DNA from: JAKACA01 sp050010115
GTDB lineage: Bacteria > Actinomycetota > Acidimicrobiia > Acidimicrobiales > Bog-793
NCBI GenBank assembly: GCA_050010115.1
Contig: JBEKLQ010000008.1
Span: 1-64,000, forward strand
DNA: 64,000 nucleotides
Reading direction: 5' to 3'
Shown: piece after piece, positions 1 through 7,128 of the stretch
How positions within the stretch are numbered: the first letter of the stretch is position 1
Layout of the letters: every line of letters starts with the position of its first letter
Position numbers and translations under genes: made by a program
The notes under the pieces: generated by a model
The model's input: the letters and a program-made list of their open reading frames with translations, nothing else
What the model was told of the DNA's origin: nothing
Database searches by the model: none

Positions 1-204
1 ATACGCCATCTGGGCTTCACCGCGCCCGAGGAGCTCCGAACACGCTTGAAAGGCATCTCGCGCCAGCACCTGGCCGCCGAAGCCGCTGCGCTGCGGCCGC
101 GACTCTTGATTGCCTTCGAGCAGAACCGACACGCCTTCAGCTAGGTGCTGAAGCTTGTCGTAGATGTCCTCCAGGAGTACGCCGTCGTGTCGATCGTCTT
201 TCAT
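1..204 (-). CDS. Hypothetical protein, N-terminal part (runs off the window start)
   Basis: An open frame starts at ATG 202-204 on the minus strand and runs off the left edge (68 codons visible). It begins MKDDRHDGVLLEDIYDKL and continues with a helical, acidic stretch. The start lies in an AT-rich stretch with a TTGACA-like hexamer (230-235, minus strand), which supports a promoter here. I do not recognise a family; short leaders of this type often sit beside toxin-antitoxin genes, which would suit the neighbourhood, but that is inference. A competing reading is a plus-strand C-terminus ending at TAG 141-143 (last residues FEQNRHAFS), with slightly higher GC at third codon positions. Both cannot be fully coding over 1-143. 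Confidence 0.4.
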   Translation of the reverse strand, partial: MKDDRHDGVLLEDIYDKLQHLAEGVSVLLEGNQESRPQRSGFGGQVLARDAFQACSELLGRGEAQMAY

Positions 205-633
205 TGCTGATTGTAATTTTACAGGAGACTGTCAATAGAACCAAGGCGAAACGGAGGACCTTCCGCCGGAGGTCGATGCACCGATAGCCTGACAGCAATG
301 TGGTTGCACGCCTCGCCAGTCCAATTCGCGGTCGGCGACCTCGTCTCCTCCGCCTGATGGGTCAATCCTGGCCGAATCGCTCCTACGAAGCGCGTTCGGG
401 CGACGGTGGGGACGTGGTCACCCCGCCGCGGGCGGCACTACGCGGTGGCACAACGCTCAGGTTCGCGAGAAACTCGTGGCTGTGGCGACCGGAGCGGTTG
501 ATCGAGGCTAGTGACTCTTCGGGATGCTTGTGGTGAGCGCGTGCGGCACACGTTGCCCAGCGGCCGGGCGCATCCGCATAGGTGCGGCAGTGGCCTAGAC
601 TAAGTGTGAGTCTGAATGAATGGGAGGCTGCCA
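205..633. other. Intergenic stretch, no convincing gene
   Basis: No frame here has a ribosome binding site plus protein-like composition. The left end (205-245) is AT-rich compared with the rest of the window and holds the putative minus-strand promoter for the preceding frame. The remainder is ordinary GC-rich DNA leading to the secreted-protein gene at 634. Confidence 0.5.
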
Positions 634-1035
634 GTGTCCCGTCTGTTGCGCACCTCGCTTTGTGCATTCCTCGTCGTGTTCGCCGCGCTTGTCGTTTCGG
701 TCCCGACAGCACGGGCGGCCCCGCCACTCGCAGCCACCAGCAGGGCCTTCCTTGTCGGCAGGCTCGGGTACGAGGGTGGCCCCTATCCCGGCGGCTTTCA
801 CGCGACCGCCGGATCCGTGGAGGTCGCGTTCACCACCCATCCGCTCGTCCTCAAGAAGAAGGTGGGCAAGTCGGGTGATTTCAGGATCCCGTTGAGTCCT
901 GGGACCTACATCGTCACCGGGTGTGGCCCCTCGTCGTCCGCCGGTTCGACTCCGCGCTGCGGCCGACCGAAGACGGTCACGCTGCGGGCTGGCGAAGTGC
1001 GCCACATCCGACTCGTCTGGATGTACGCGCCCTGA
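634..1035 (+). CDS. Small secreted protein of unknown function
   Basis: This is a 133-aa exported protein. I chose GTG 634 because GGGAGG (622-627) lies six bases upstream; an ATG at 616 would add six residues but would place that site inside the gene. Residues 1-25 form a signal peptide: an Arg-containing start, a core rich in Leu, Val and Ala, and a TARA-A cleavage site. The mature part alternates strand-forming residues with Gly-Asp turns (SGDFRIPLSPGTYIVTG, about 85-100), as in carboxypeptidase-regulatory-like or other small beta-sandwich folds. Two cysteines flank a Ser-rich loop and could form a disulfide. It stands alone. The fold is inferred and no function is assigned. Confidence 0.7.
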   Translation: MSRLLRTSLCAFLVVFAALVVSVPTARAAPPLAATSRAFLVGRLGYEGGPYPGGFHATAGSVEVAFTTHPLVLKKKVGKSGDFRIPLSPGTYIVTGCGPSSSAGSTPRCGRPKTVTLRAGEVRHIRLVWMYAP

Positions 1036-1296
1036 TTCGCTGCCCAACGGCCGGCGCAGAGCTCGCGGCTGGTCAGGCAACCCGATGACTCGTGCATCTC
1101 GGTGGTGAGGTTCGAGAGCGCTCCCGTTCACGCTCCCGTTCAGGGTCAGATCCGTGAGGACCGCCTCGACGGGCTGCTTCTCCATTGCGACGAAGAGTGG
1201 GTCTGCGTGTGCAGTACGCCATGATCACGTCGCTGTTCCTTGCTCCGCAGCGTCACACTGTCTCTGCCTCGGATGCATTGGGCAAGGGGAAGACCG

Positions 1297-1327
1297 GCGG
1301 GTTTGAATGCCGTCCCGTTAGCCCGTG
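1297..1327 (+). repeat. Dispersed repeat, copy A (shortened)
   Basis: It contains GGGTTTGAA followed directly by TGCCGTCCCGTTAG, so it lacks the central TTGAAAG of copies B and C and diverges after GTTAG. It is related to the copies at 1451-1483 and 7350-7383. Confidence 0.6.
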
Positions 1328-1450
1328 ACCTCTGGTACACGCTGGTCCGCCACGCCATCGACGACAGCTTCTTCGGCCGCCGCCATCGTTCAATACGAGG
1401 TATCAGTCCTGCTCAACAAGCCGCAAGACCCTCCGTTGGCCGGGCGAGAG

Positions 1451-1483
1451 GTTTGAATTGAAAGCCGTCCCGTTAGGGGTGCT
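1451..1483 (+). repeat. Dispersed repeat, copy B
   Basis: A 33-bp sequence running from GTTTGAATTGAAAG to CCCGTTAGGGGTGCT. It matches copy C (7350-7383) in the same orientation except for one extra A in copy C. No coding role is apparent. It is not part of an array. The pair brackets the accessory island. Confidence 0.8.
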
Positions 1484-1625
1484 GCGGGTCAGTGACACAA
1501 CTGACCCATTCTCAACGACACAACTCGGACCGAGGTTGCTGCCAGTATGCCGAGCGGGTGTGTCATCGTCATTCAGGTGGCAAGTGGGGTCTTGATGACC
1601 CGATGACCAGCATTCTTCAGGGATC

Positions 1626-1645
1626 CGGGCGCGATGAAGCGCCCG
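1626..1645. terminator. Hairpin downstream of the transposase relic
   Basis: CGGGCGC and GCGCCCG form a perfect 7-bp stem around a 6-base loop (gatgaa), just beyond the stop codon of the minus-strand transposase relic. There is no U-run, so termination is possible but unproven; it may be part of the old element end. Confidence 0.35.
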
Positions 1646-1672
1646 AGACCCGGTTCTTTCTGGTCGCCGGCT

Positions 1673-1899
1673 TCAGCCGGCAGGCGGCGGTAGGTAGTCG
1701 GTGATGCTCATACGCCGCCGTCTCGCCCGTTCGGCCACCTGCGGACCGAGACCGTCGGCGACAAGGGCTCGATGGGCGGCGATCTTGCGGATGTTGGCTG
1801 CCATGGCGATGAGGCCGACGAACAGGCTCTGGGCGGCGATGCCGCGGGCTGCCATGGCGATGAGGCCGACGAACAGGCTCTGGGCGGCGATGCCGCGCG
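1673..1899 (-). pseudogene. Transposase C-terminal relic
   Basis: On the minus strand the frame reads GLIAMAANIRKIAAHRALV and ends in DYLPPPAG at the stop (1673-1675). This resembles the last helices of IS transposases of the IS1182/DDE type, where an AANIRK-like motif follows the catalytic domain. Only about 50 residues remain and the catalytic acidic residues are gone. Within it, the segment encoding SLFVGLIAMAARGIAAQ is duplicated in tandem. Upstream (higher coordinates) the relic joins directly to a sequence that on the plus strand encodes a VapB-type antitoxin. The family assignment rests on pattern memory only. Confidence 0.5.
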
Positions 1900-2057
1900 G
1901 CGTGCCCGTCGGAGAACTCGCTCCGCTCCGCCGGCATCGTTTTGTGAGCTCCGACACTGTGGTCGCCTTGTTCCGGCATGCACCTGCGGTCGACTATGCC
2001 CGATTTCGTGACGATCTCGACCGCGTGAGTTCGGAGGACCCGACCCCTCGTGGCTGA
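1701..2057 (+). pseudogene. VapB/Phd-type antitoxin, 5' end replaced by transposase DNA
   Basis: From about 1899 the frame reads GVPVGELAPLRRHRFVS and continues to a stop at 2055-2057. This is the C-terminal half of Phd/YefM-VapB antitoxins, where a G-x-PVAEL-like strand precedes the toxin-binding tail. The N-terminal DNA-binding half is missing. Upstream, the frame stays open through antisense transposase-relic sequence, including the tandem duplication, to ATG 1701, giving a possible 118-aa chimera. It overlaps vapC by 8 bp (GTGGCTGA), the usual antitoxin-toxin coupling. Whether any protein is made, and whether it still neutralises the toxin, is unknown. Loss of the DNA-binding half should remove autoregulation. 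Confidence 0.6.
1796..1897. repeat. Perfect 51-bp tandem duplication
   Basis: Positions 1796-1846 and 1847-1897 are identical 51-mers beginning GGCTGCCATGGCG and ending GATGCCGCG. Because 51 is 17 codons, both the minus-strand transposase relic and the plus-strand antitoxin-fused frame stay open. Perfect identity implies a recent event. Confidence 0.95.
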
Positions 2058-2463
2058 CCAGACGCGCCGGCCTCGCGGAATCATCGACACGTCGGTGGTG
2101 ATCGACTTGCAACGGCTGGACCCCACCGTACTTCCCCTGGAGGTTGCCGTCAGTGCTATCACGCTGGCCGAGCTCGCCGCCGGCCCTCACGCAACAAAGG
2201 AACCCGACGAACGAGGGCGTCGTCAGGACCGGCTGCAGCGGGCCGAGGCGGCGTTTGATCCTCTGCCCTTCGACGCTGACGCAGCACGCGCGTACGGTCG
2301 CATCTACGCAGCCGTCGTGAGCACCGGGCGCACAGCCCGAGGCCCACGAGCAGTAGATCTGCTGATAGCCGCAACCGCCTGCGCCAGCCAACTGCCCCTC
2401 TACACTCGCAACCCTGACGACTTCCGTGGCCTTGACGATCTTCTCGACATCATGGCTGTCTGA
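2050..2463 (+). CDS. vapC: VapC-type PIN-domain ribonuclease toxin
   Basis: This is a 137-aa PIN domain, the usual VapC length. The acidic residues that bind Mg2+ are all present: Asp13 in IIDTSVVIDL, Glu41 in ITLAELAAG, Asp103 in RAVDLLIAATA and Asp123/124 in TRNPDDF. VapC proteins cut tRNA or rRNA and are held inactive by VapB. The GTG start at 2050 overlaps the antitoxin stop, so the two are translationally coupled. With all catalytic residues intact but a damaged antitoxin, either expression is low, the chimeric antitoxin still works, or another VapB protects the cell. Confidence 0.88.
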   Translation: MADQTRRPRGIIDTSVVIDLQRLDPTVLPLEVAVSAITLAELAAGPHATKEPDERGRRQDRLQRAEAAFDPLPFDADAARAYGRIYAAVVSTGRTARGPRAVDLLIAATACASQLPLYTRNPDDFRGLDDLLDIMAV

Positions 2464-2788
2464 TCGACGCCTGACGCCGAAATCCGATGTCCGACTCCCT
2501 TCCCTCCCAGGTCGCTGCTCGATGTTATTGGGCTACCCGAAGACGGACTGACAGGTAAGTTGAATAGACGGTGCTCTGGCCGTTCGAAGGGCTTGCCGAG
2601 CCAGAACGGGAAGAGGCGAGGCACCTCGGTCCAACCGTGCCCTGATCGGTGCAAGGACGGGCGTGCCGCGTACGCGCGTTCGATGGTCAGAACCCGCTCA
2701 ATCCGGAAAGGCCGTATGGCCCTACCGGGGCGACGGCCCGGAGAGGGAAGATCTGAGCGTAGAAGAACACTGATAGGAGGGCAGAGCG
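2464..2788. other. Intergenic stretch, no supported gene
   Basis: Frames on both strands lack start signals and typical composition. The right end carries GGAGG (2776-2780), the ribosome binding site of the small membrane protein that follows. Confidence 0.5.
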
Positions 2789-2944
2789 ATGGCCGTGTTC
2801 TTACTGGTGCCTGCACTGGTCCTCCTTTGCGTGGTTCTGCTGGCCCCTCTGATGCTGCCGGGTGCAGTGGTCGTTTTTGTCGCTCTGGCTATGGCCGAGG
2901 TCGTCCGGCGTCATCACGCCGACCGAACCCTTCGTTCGCACTGA
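2789..2944 (+). CDS. 51-aa small membrane protein
   Basis: ATG 2789 is preceded by GGAGG (2776-2780) at an eight-base spacing, so translation is well supported. The product starts MAVFLLVPALVLLCVVLL and is almost wholly hydrophobic to about residue 36. It ends with a basic, His-rich tail (VVRRHHADRTLRSH). This looks like one long or two closely packed transmembrane helices with a positive cytoplasmic end. It could be a small toxin-like or regulatory membrane peptide, since toxin-antitoxin relics surround it, but I recognise no family and assign no function. Confidence 0.6.
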   Translation: MAVFLLVPALVLLCVVLLAPLMLPGAVVVFVALAMAEVVRRHHADRTLRSH

Positions 2945-2947
2945 ACT

Positions 2948-3088
2948 TCAGCACCGGCGGGTCACGATCCGGACCCGCCGCTCGGTGGAGACTTGTGACT
3001 GTGGCGATGAGCCTCCGGCCAAGGCGAAGTCCTCAGCCTCTTCGAGGCCGTCGATGATGGTGGCGACCCGCTCTTGGAGCGGACTCAG
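2948..3088 (-). pseudogene. AbiEii-like nucleotidyltransferase, N-terminal fragment
   Basis: The minus-strand frame reads LSPLQERVATIIDGL and then EDFALAGGSS, before drifting to a stop at 2948-2950. This resembles the start of AbiEii/nucleotidyltransferase toxins, where a helix is followed by FALAGG, the strand-loop that binds the nucleotide. There is no start codon, and the Asp-x-Asp catalytic motif that should follow is lost, so only a relic remains. It lies head to head with the HicB relic. Confidence 0.4.
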
Positions 3089-3125
3089 CGTGCAAGGTCG
3101 ACGGAGCGGTGTCGTCGGAACCAAG

Positions 3126-3278
3126 GCCGACCCAGATCTCGCTTACTGCTCGGTGGCCGGCGATACACCGCGCGAGGCCGTCGCCGAGACGGAGGTGGCG
3201 GTCGAAGCCTGGCTCGAAGCTGCGAGGTCGAGCGGTCGCGAGGTCCCACGGCCCTCGGCTCGCGCCATTCACGCCTGA
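3126..3278 (+). pseudogene. HicB-family antitoxin, C-terminal fragment
   Basis: The frame reads DPDLAYCSVAGDTPREAV, then a helix (VAVEAWLEAARSSGREVP), ending at 3278. This matches the second half of HicB partial-RNase-H antitoxins, in which a PDLPGC-like strand and a GDTPEEA turn precede the long helix. The first beta strands and any start codon are missing; upstream sequence in this frame is the antisense of the AbiEii-like fragment. No HicA gene is next to it. Confidence 0.5.
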
Positions 3279-3612
3279 TTCCACAGAGGCACCCGGCATC
3301 GTGACCCTCGGGCGACGCGTGAGGACCGCCCAGGGTGATGACGGCCTCCGTGATCATGTATTGCTTGAGAACCGAACGGGCGGGTTTCTACCGCCCGCTA
3401 CTTGTGATCCCGCGCGCACCTCGCCGGCTGCTGGGAGCAGACGGAGACGACCGGTCTAGTCCTACGGGCTGGGCCCTCCGCGAGGTTCCACGGACGTTCC
3501 GTGACGTTCGTCGGACATGCTCGGTGGGTCCGGCTCCGCCATCGGCTGTTCATTGGCCCGTCCATCAACTCAGGCTGACTGAAGGAGGCGACAGCCAATT
3601 GTGTCGGGGTGC
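3279..3612. other. Intergenic stretch with one hairpin
   Basis: No gene is supported. GGGCGG (3378-3383) and CCGCCC (3391-3396) form a short hairpin with no U-run. The stretch separates the convergent HicB relic and the zinc-finger gene. Confidence 0.4.
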
Positions 3613-3981
3613 CTACTCCTCGCCGGAAAATCGCTCCCAGGCCGACTGTCGAGTGATACCGAGAGCCTCACCGACTCGGGCCCAAGTCGCGCCGGTTGAC
3701 CGAGCCTTACGGACCCACTTGACCAGGTTCTGCTCGACCTGGGCACCCGCCGCGGCAATCCGAGGGAGGTTGATCAGAATGTCTTCGAGAGTCGTCTCCT
3801 GTTCCCAAGGAGCGACGCGTGGCACTGACTTGGGCTTGCCCTCGATCACCTGACCGCACGCGGCGACGCAGTCGCTGCAGATGAAAACTCCCGGACCAGC
3901 AATGAGTGTCTTCACCTCCGTGTTGGGCCGCAAACAGAACGAACAAACGGCAATCACGGCCTCGTTGTCGATGACTGGCAC
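3613..3981 (-). CDS. ClpX-type zinc-finger protein with C-terminal HTH
   Basis: The 122-aa product has an N-terminal C4 zinc finger like that of ClpX: Cys13 and Cys16 in VCSFC, Cys35 and Cys38 in ICSDC, with GPGVFIC between. A helical linker (60-90) leads to a helix-turn-helix-like segment GATWARVGEALGITRQSA (about 97-114). Proteins of this layout are common in actinobacteria and are presumed DNA-binding regulators; their targets are unknown. The GTG start at 3981 follows GAGGAGG at good spacing. It reads towards the toxin-antitoxin relics, so a regulatory link is possible but unproven. Confidence 0.75.
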   Translation of the reverse strand: MPVIDNEAVIAVCSFCLRPNTEVKTLIAGPGVFICSDCVAACGQVIEGKPKSVPRVAPWEQETTLEDILINLPRIAAAGAQVEQNLVKWVRKARSTGATWARVGEALGITRQSAWERFSGEE

Positions 3982-4247
3982 AGTTCCTCCTCGCTGTTGT
4001 CAGGATTCACCTTACGTCGTCAGGACAAGCCTGACAAATCGTGGGGGAGCGCGCAGGCAGGAGAGGGTCACAACGTGCTCGCAAGAGAGGGAAATCTGCA
4101 TCCCGAATGTGCCGTTCGCGGAAATCTCAGAATGCCTGGCGCGGTGACCTGGGTTGGACCTGCGTCAGTCTTCGACCGGAACGTTGTCCAGACGGCCAAC
4201 AGTGGGGACCAAATCAGGCGAGCACGGGGCCCCTACGCTCGACTCGG

Positions 4248-5027
4248 ATGTCCTACCGAGTCGCACTCCGCTTCTATGCCGAACTGAACGACTTACTGCC
4301 GCCGGATCGGCGCGGCCAGCCGATCACGCTCGAGGTGGCTGCCGGCACGACAGTGAAGGACCTGGCGGAGTCGTTCGGGGTGCCACACACCGAGATCGAC
4401 GTGATCCTGGTGAATGGCGAGTCCGTGGACTTCGGACACCGTGTGGGTGACGGCGACAGCGTGAGCGTGTACCCGGTATTCGAGACGCTCGATGTGTCGC
4501 CGCTCGTGCGACTGCGTCCGAGACCGCTGCGCGAGCCACGGTTCGTGCTCGACGTTCATCTCGGCCGGCTCGCGCGGACTCTGCGGCTCCTCGGATTCGA
4601 CTCCGTCTGGCGAAATGACATCACCGACGACGAGTTGGCGGCCATCTCGGTGGGCGAGAAGCGGATCCTCCTTACCCGGGATCGTGGCCTGTTGAAGCGC
4701 GCCAGAGTCACGCGCGGCTGCCTCGTGCAGGAGACCGACCGCCATCGCCAGGTCGTTGAGATCATGCGCCGGTTTGACCTGTTCGGAGCCATTGCCCCGT
4801 TCGGCCGATGCCTGGAGTGCAACGGCGTGCTCGAACCCGTGGCGAAAAAGGACGTGGAACACCGCCTGCCGCCCCGGACACGGCGGGACTACAACGACTT
4901 TCGGACCTGCCCGGACTGCGGCCGGATCTACTGGCAAGGTTCGCACTACGACCGCCTTGCTGCCCTGGTGGAGGAGATCCGCCGCGAGGACACGACGGCG
5001 AATCGTATTGAGCACGTTCCCCAATAG
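4248..5027 (+). CDS. Mut7-C RNase with N-terminal ubiquitin-like domain
   Basis: This is a 259-aa protein starting at ATG 4248. Residues 1-85 form a MoaD/ThiS-like beta-grasp domain (Mut7-C ubiquitin). Residues about 97-245 are a Mut7-C domain, a PIN-like RNase fold with Asp102 (FVLDVHLGRLAR), Asp125 (NDITDDE) and Asp145 (LTRDRGLL) as likely metal ligands. A zinc ribbon is formed by Cys188/Cys191 and Cys221/Cys224 (CPDCGRIYW). The family is predicted to process RNA, named from the C-terminus of nematode Mut-7. The next gene starts five bases after the stop, so the three genes 4248-7128 are probably one operon. Confidence 0.88.
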   Translation: MSYRVALRFYAELNDLLPPDRRGQPITLEVAAGTTVKDLAESFGVPHTEIDVILVNGESVDFGHRVGDGDSVSVYPVFETLDVSPLVRLRPRPLREPRFVLDVHLGRLARTLRLLGFDSVWRNDITDDELAAISVGEKRILLTRDRGLLKRARVTRGCLVQETDRHRQVVEIMRRFDLFGAIAPFGRCLECNGVLEPVAKKDVEHRLPPRTRRDYNDFRTCPDCGRIYWQGSHYDRLAALVEEIRREDTTANRIEHVPQ

Positions 5028-5032
5028 GACGG

Positions 5033-6418
5033 GTGACGGCACCTGAGGCGTTGGGAGGAGGACTTCCGCCTCTGGGCACAGAGCACATGACGGGCGAAAC
5101 TGTCGTCGTGGACACCGGGGCGACACGGAACGAGACGCCGCGAGTCAGTGCCGCCCTCGACGCCGTGGGCCGGGGGTGGTCGGTGGTACCGATACACACG
5201 GCCAAAGCGGGCCACTGCTCGTGCGGCGACCCATCGTGTCCCGCACCCGGCAAGCACACGCACATCGCCTGGAAGCGATGTATGAGTGTTGTCGCCAGCA
5301 CCGAGGAGGTCCGCCGGTGGTGGCGACGGTGGCCCGAGGCCAACGTGGGCGTCGTCTCCGGCGCAGTCTCCGGGCTCGTGGTGCTGGACATCGACCCGCG
5401 CCACGGCGGGGGAGACTCGCTGGCCGTTCTCGAGGGCATCCACGGCCCCATGCCCCACACAGTCGAGTCGCTCACCGGAGGCGGCGGCCAGCACCTCTAC
5501 TTTCGCCACCCTGGCACAGTCGTGCCGTGCCGGTCGATCGCCCCGGGACTCGACGTCAAGGGCGATGGCGGGCTCGTGGTCTGCCCGCCCAGTGTGCACG
5601 TCTCGGGCCGCGTCTATGACTGGGAGGCGGGGTGTGCACCGGGCGAGGTTCCAATGGCAGACCTGCCGTGGTGGCTCCAGGCCTTGGCTCGGGACCCTGC
5701 CCCCTCCCCTTCGAGAGGGGGCAGGTCGGTGCGCGAGGTACCGGTGCGTACGGAGCACGAGCGGGTCGAGTTCGCGACGCTGTGGGCTCTTGTTGGCGTC
5801 GAGCTTCGTCCTGGGGATCAGAACTATCTGTGCCCGTTCCATCCTGACCACCACCCCTCGCTGCACATCGACGCAGAAGGATGCCGCTTCTACTGCTTCG
5901 GGTGCGGGCGCGGCGGCGGGAGCGGCCGACTGCTCCGACTTGTGCACCCGTCACGCCAATCGGTGCCGACGCGCGACCGAGAGAGTAGGGACCTTCCCAC
6001 GCCCGAGCCGACGACAGCTGTCACGCTTCCGGGCGCCACCGAGGTCCGTGTCGTAGGGGAATCCGCCTACCAAGATGCGCTCCTCGAGCTCACTGGTGGC
6101 CGGCGCCATTACGGCGGTGTGCGGATGGAGAGGGTTGCCTGCCTCGTCCCTGAGCCGGGCAACCCCGCCGACCCCGAGGCCATCGCCGTGACCATCGGCA
6201 CCCGCACCGTGGGGTACCTCTCCCGTCCCGAGGCGGCGCGCTTTCGCGCCGCGATCGCCGCCGCCACTGAACGCTCAGGCGAGGCGAGCTGCTTGGCCGT
6301 GATCGTCGGAGGGTGGGAGCGCGAGCACGGGAACGTTGGGTTGTTCGGAGTACGCCTCCGTCTCGGTGCTCCGGCCGCGGTCGCGCAGCAAGACTGCGAA
6401 GATGGCATGCTGCAGTGA
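5033..6418 (+). CDS. Primase-polymerase (AEP) with zinc finger and HIRAN-like domain
   Basis: The 461-aa protein has three parts. Residues 35-225 are a bifunctional primase/polymerase domain: Asp119 and Asp121 in VVLDIDPRHGG give the metal-binding D-x-D, and His154 lies in GGGGQHLYF, typical of archaeo-eukaryotic primases of plasmids and phages. Residues 255-300 form a CHC2-like zinc finger (Cys267, His270, Cys288, Cys291). Residues about 337-410 resemble a HIRAN domain (GNPADPEAIAV, then VGYLSR), known for binding 3' ends of single-stranded DNA. No helicase part is present. It could prime or fill DNA during repair or defence. Start GTG 5033; ATG 5087 is an alternative. Confidence 0.8.
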   Translation: MTAPEALGGGLPPLGTEHMTGETVVVDTGATRNETPRVSAALDAVGRGWSVVPIHTAKAGHCSCGDPSCPAPGKHTHIAWKRCMSVVASTEEVRRWWRRWPEANVGVVSGAVSGLVVLDIDPRHGGGDSLAVLEGIHGPMPHTVESLTGGGGQHLYFRHPGTVVPCRSIAPGLDVKGDGGLVVCPPSVHVSGRVYDWEAGCAPGEVPMADLPWWLQALARDPAPSPSRGGRSVREVPVRTEHERVEFATLWALVGVELRPGDQNYLCPFHPDHHPSLHIDAEGCRFYCFGCGRGGGSGRLLRLVHPSRQSVPTRDRESRDLPTPEPTTAVTLPGATEVRVVGESAYQDALLELTGGRRHYGGVRMERVACLVPEPGNPADPEAIAVTIGTRTVGYLSRPEAARFRAAIAAATERSGEASCLAVIVGGWEREHGNVGLFGVRLRLGAPAAVAQQDCEDGMLQ

Positions 6419-7128
6419 ACAGATCCGACCCGAAGCGGTCCCTTGCCGACCAGGTTGTGCGCCGCTTCGGCGGCCGGTACTCGCGTGAGCTGGGCATCGA
6501 TGTGGACGCCGGTGACGCCGAAGTGGAGCGATGGTTCGTGGCGGCCACGCTGTTCGGGACTCGCATCTCGGCACGGATCGCCGAACGGACTTTCGACCAG
6601 CTGGCCCGAGCCGGGATCAAGCGGATCGTCGAGGCTGGTGAGCGCGACTGGGACGCCCTCGTCGCGCTGCTCGACGCCGGCGGGTATGCCCGCTATGACT
6701 TCCGAACCGCCACGCGGTTGCAATCACTCGCCCAAGTGGTCGCCGAGCACTACGGCGGCGACATCGGGGAGATCGGTCGGCGCTTCACCGACCCCGCGGC
6801 CCTCGTCACTGCGCTGGAGGACCTGCCGGGTTGGGGACCAGTCACCGTCGGGCTCTTCCTTCGGGAGCTTCGCGGCGTATGGTCGGGCGCCGGGTTGCCG
6901 CTCGATCCGCGGGCAGCCGAGGCAGCTCGCCATCTCGGGCTACTCACCGGTCGAGACCGCGACGAGCTCGCCTGCGTCGGCGACATCTCGCGGCAGGCGG
7001 GAGCCGATGGGCGGGACCTGGAGGCGGCCCTTGTCCGGCTCGCGCTCGCCCATCGGCGAACGACGGGATGCCCCGGTGGACGTCGCTGTGTCGTCCTCGC
7101 CTCCGGGCCAACGCGCCGAGCGCAATGA
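6415..7128 (+). CDS. HhH-GPD superfamily DNA glycosylase/endonuclease-like protein
   Basis: A 237-aa, all-helical protein whose GTG start (6415) overlaps the primase stop by four bases (GTGA), giving tight coupling. Residues 35-120 resemble the helical domain of endonuclease III relatives. Residues 135-152 (LEDLPGWGPVTVGLFLRE) form the helix-hairpin-helix that grips DNA. Asp164 in PLDPRA sits where the catalytic Asp of the GPD loop is expected, while the Lys used by bifunctional lyases is not at its usual place. It may be a monofunctional glycosylase or a non-catalytic DNA-binding homologue. The tail has two cysteines (GCPGGRRC), too few for an Fe-S cluster. Confidence 0.7.
   Translation: MNRSDPKRSLADQVVRRFGGRYSRELGIDVDAGDAEVERWFVAATLFGTRISARIAERTFDQLARAGIKRIVEAGERDWDALVALLDAGGYARYDFRTATRLQSLAQVVAEHYGGDIGEIGRRFTDPAALVTALEDLPGWGPVTVGLFLRELRGVWSGAGLPLDPRAAEAARHLGLLTGRDRDELACVGDISRQAGADGRDLEAALVRLALAHRRTTGCPGGRRCVVLASGPTRRAQ

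Larger units (their letters stand above)
1036..1672. other. Non-coding stretch with dispersed repeats
   Basis: No gene is supported in this 640-bp stretch. It holds two copies of a dispersed repeat (listed separately), a short direct duplication CGCTCCCGTTCA near 1121-1143, and a hairpin at 1626-1645. The many short open frames have no ribosome binding site and poor composition. Confidence 0.5.

Noticed and set aside
595..1185. 196-aa minus-strand frame
   Set aside because: It runs over the secreted-protein gene, which has a signal peptide and a ribosome site on the plus strand.
1297..1483. Repeat copies A and B as a degenerate CRISPR
   Set aside because: Only two unequal copies 150 bases apart, with no cas genes in the window.
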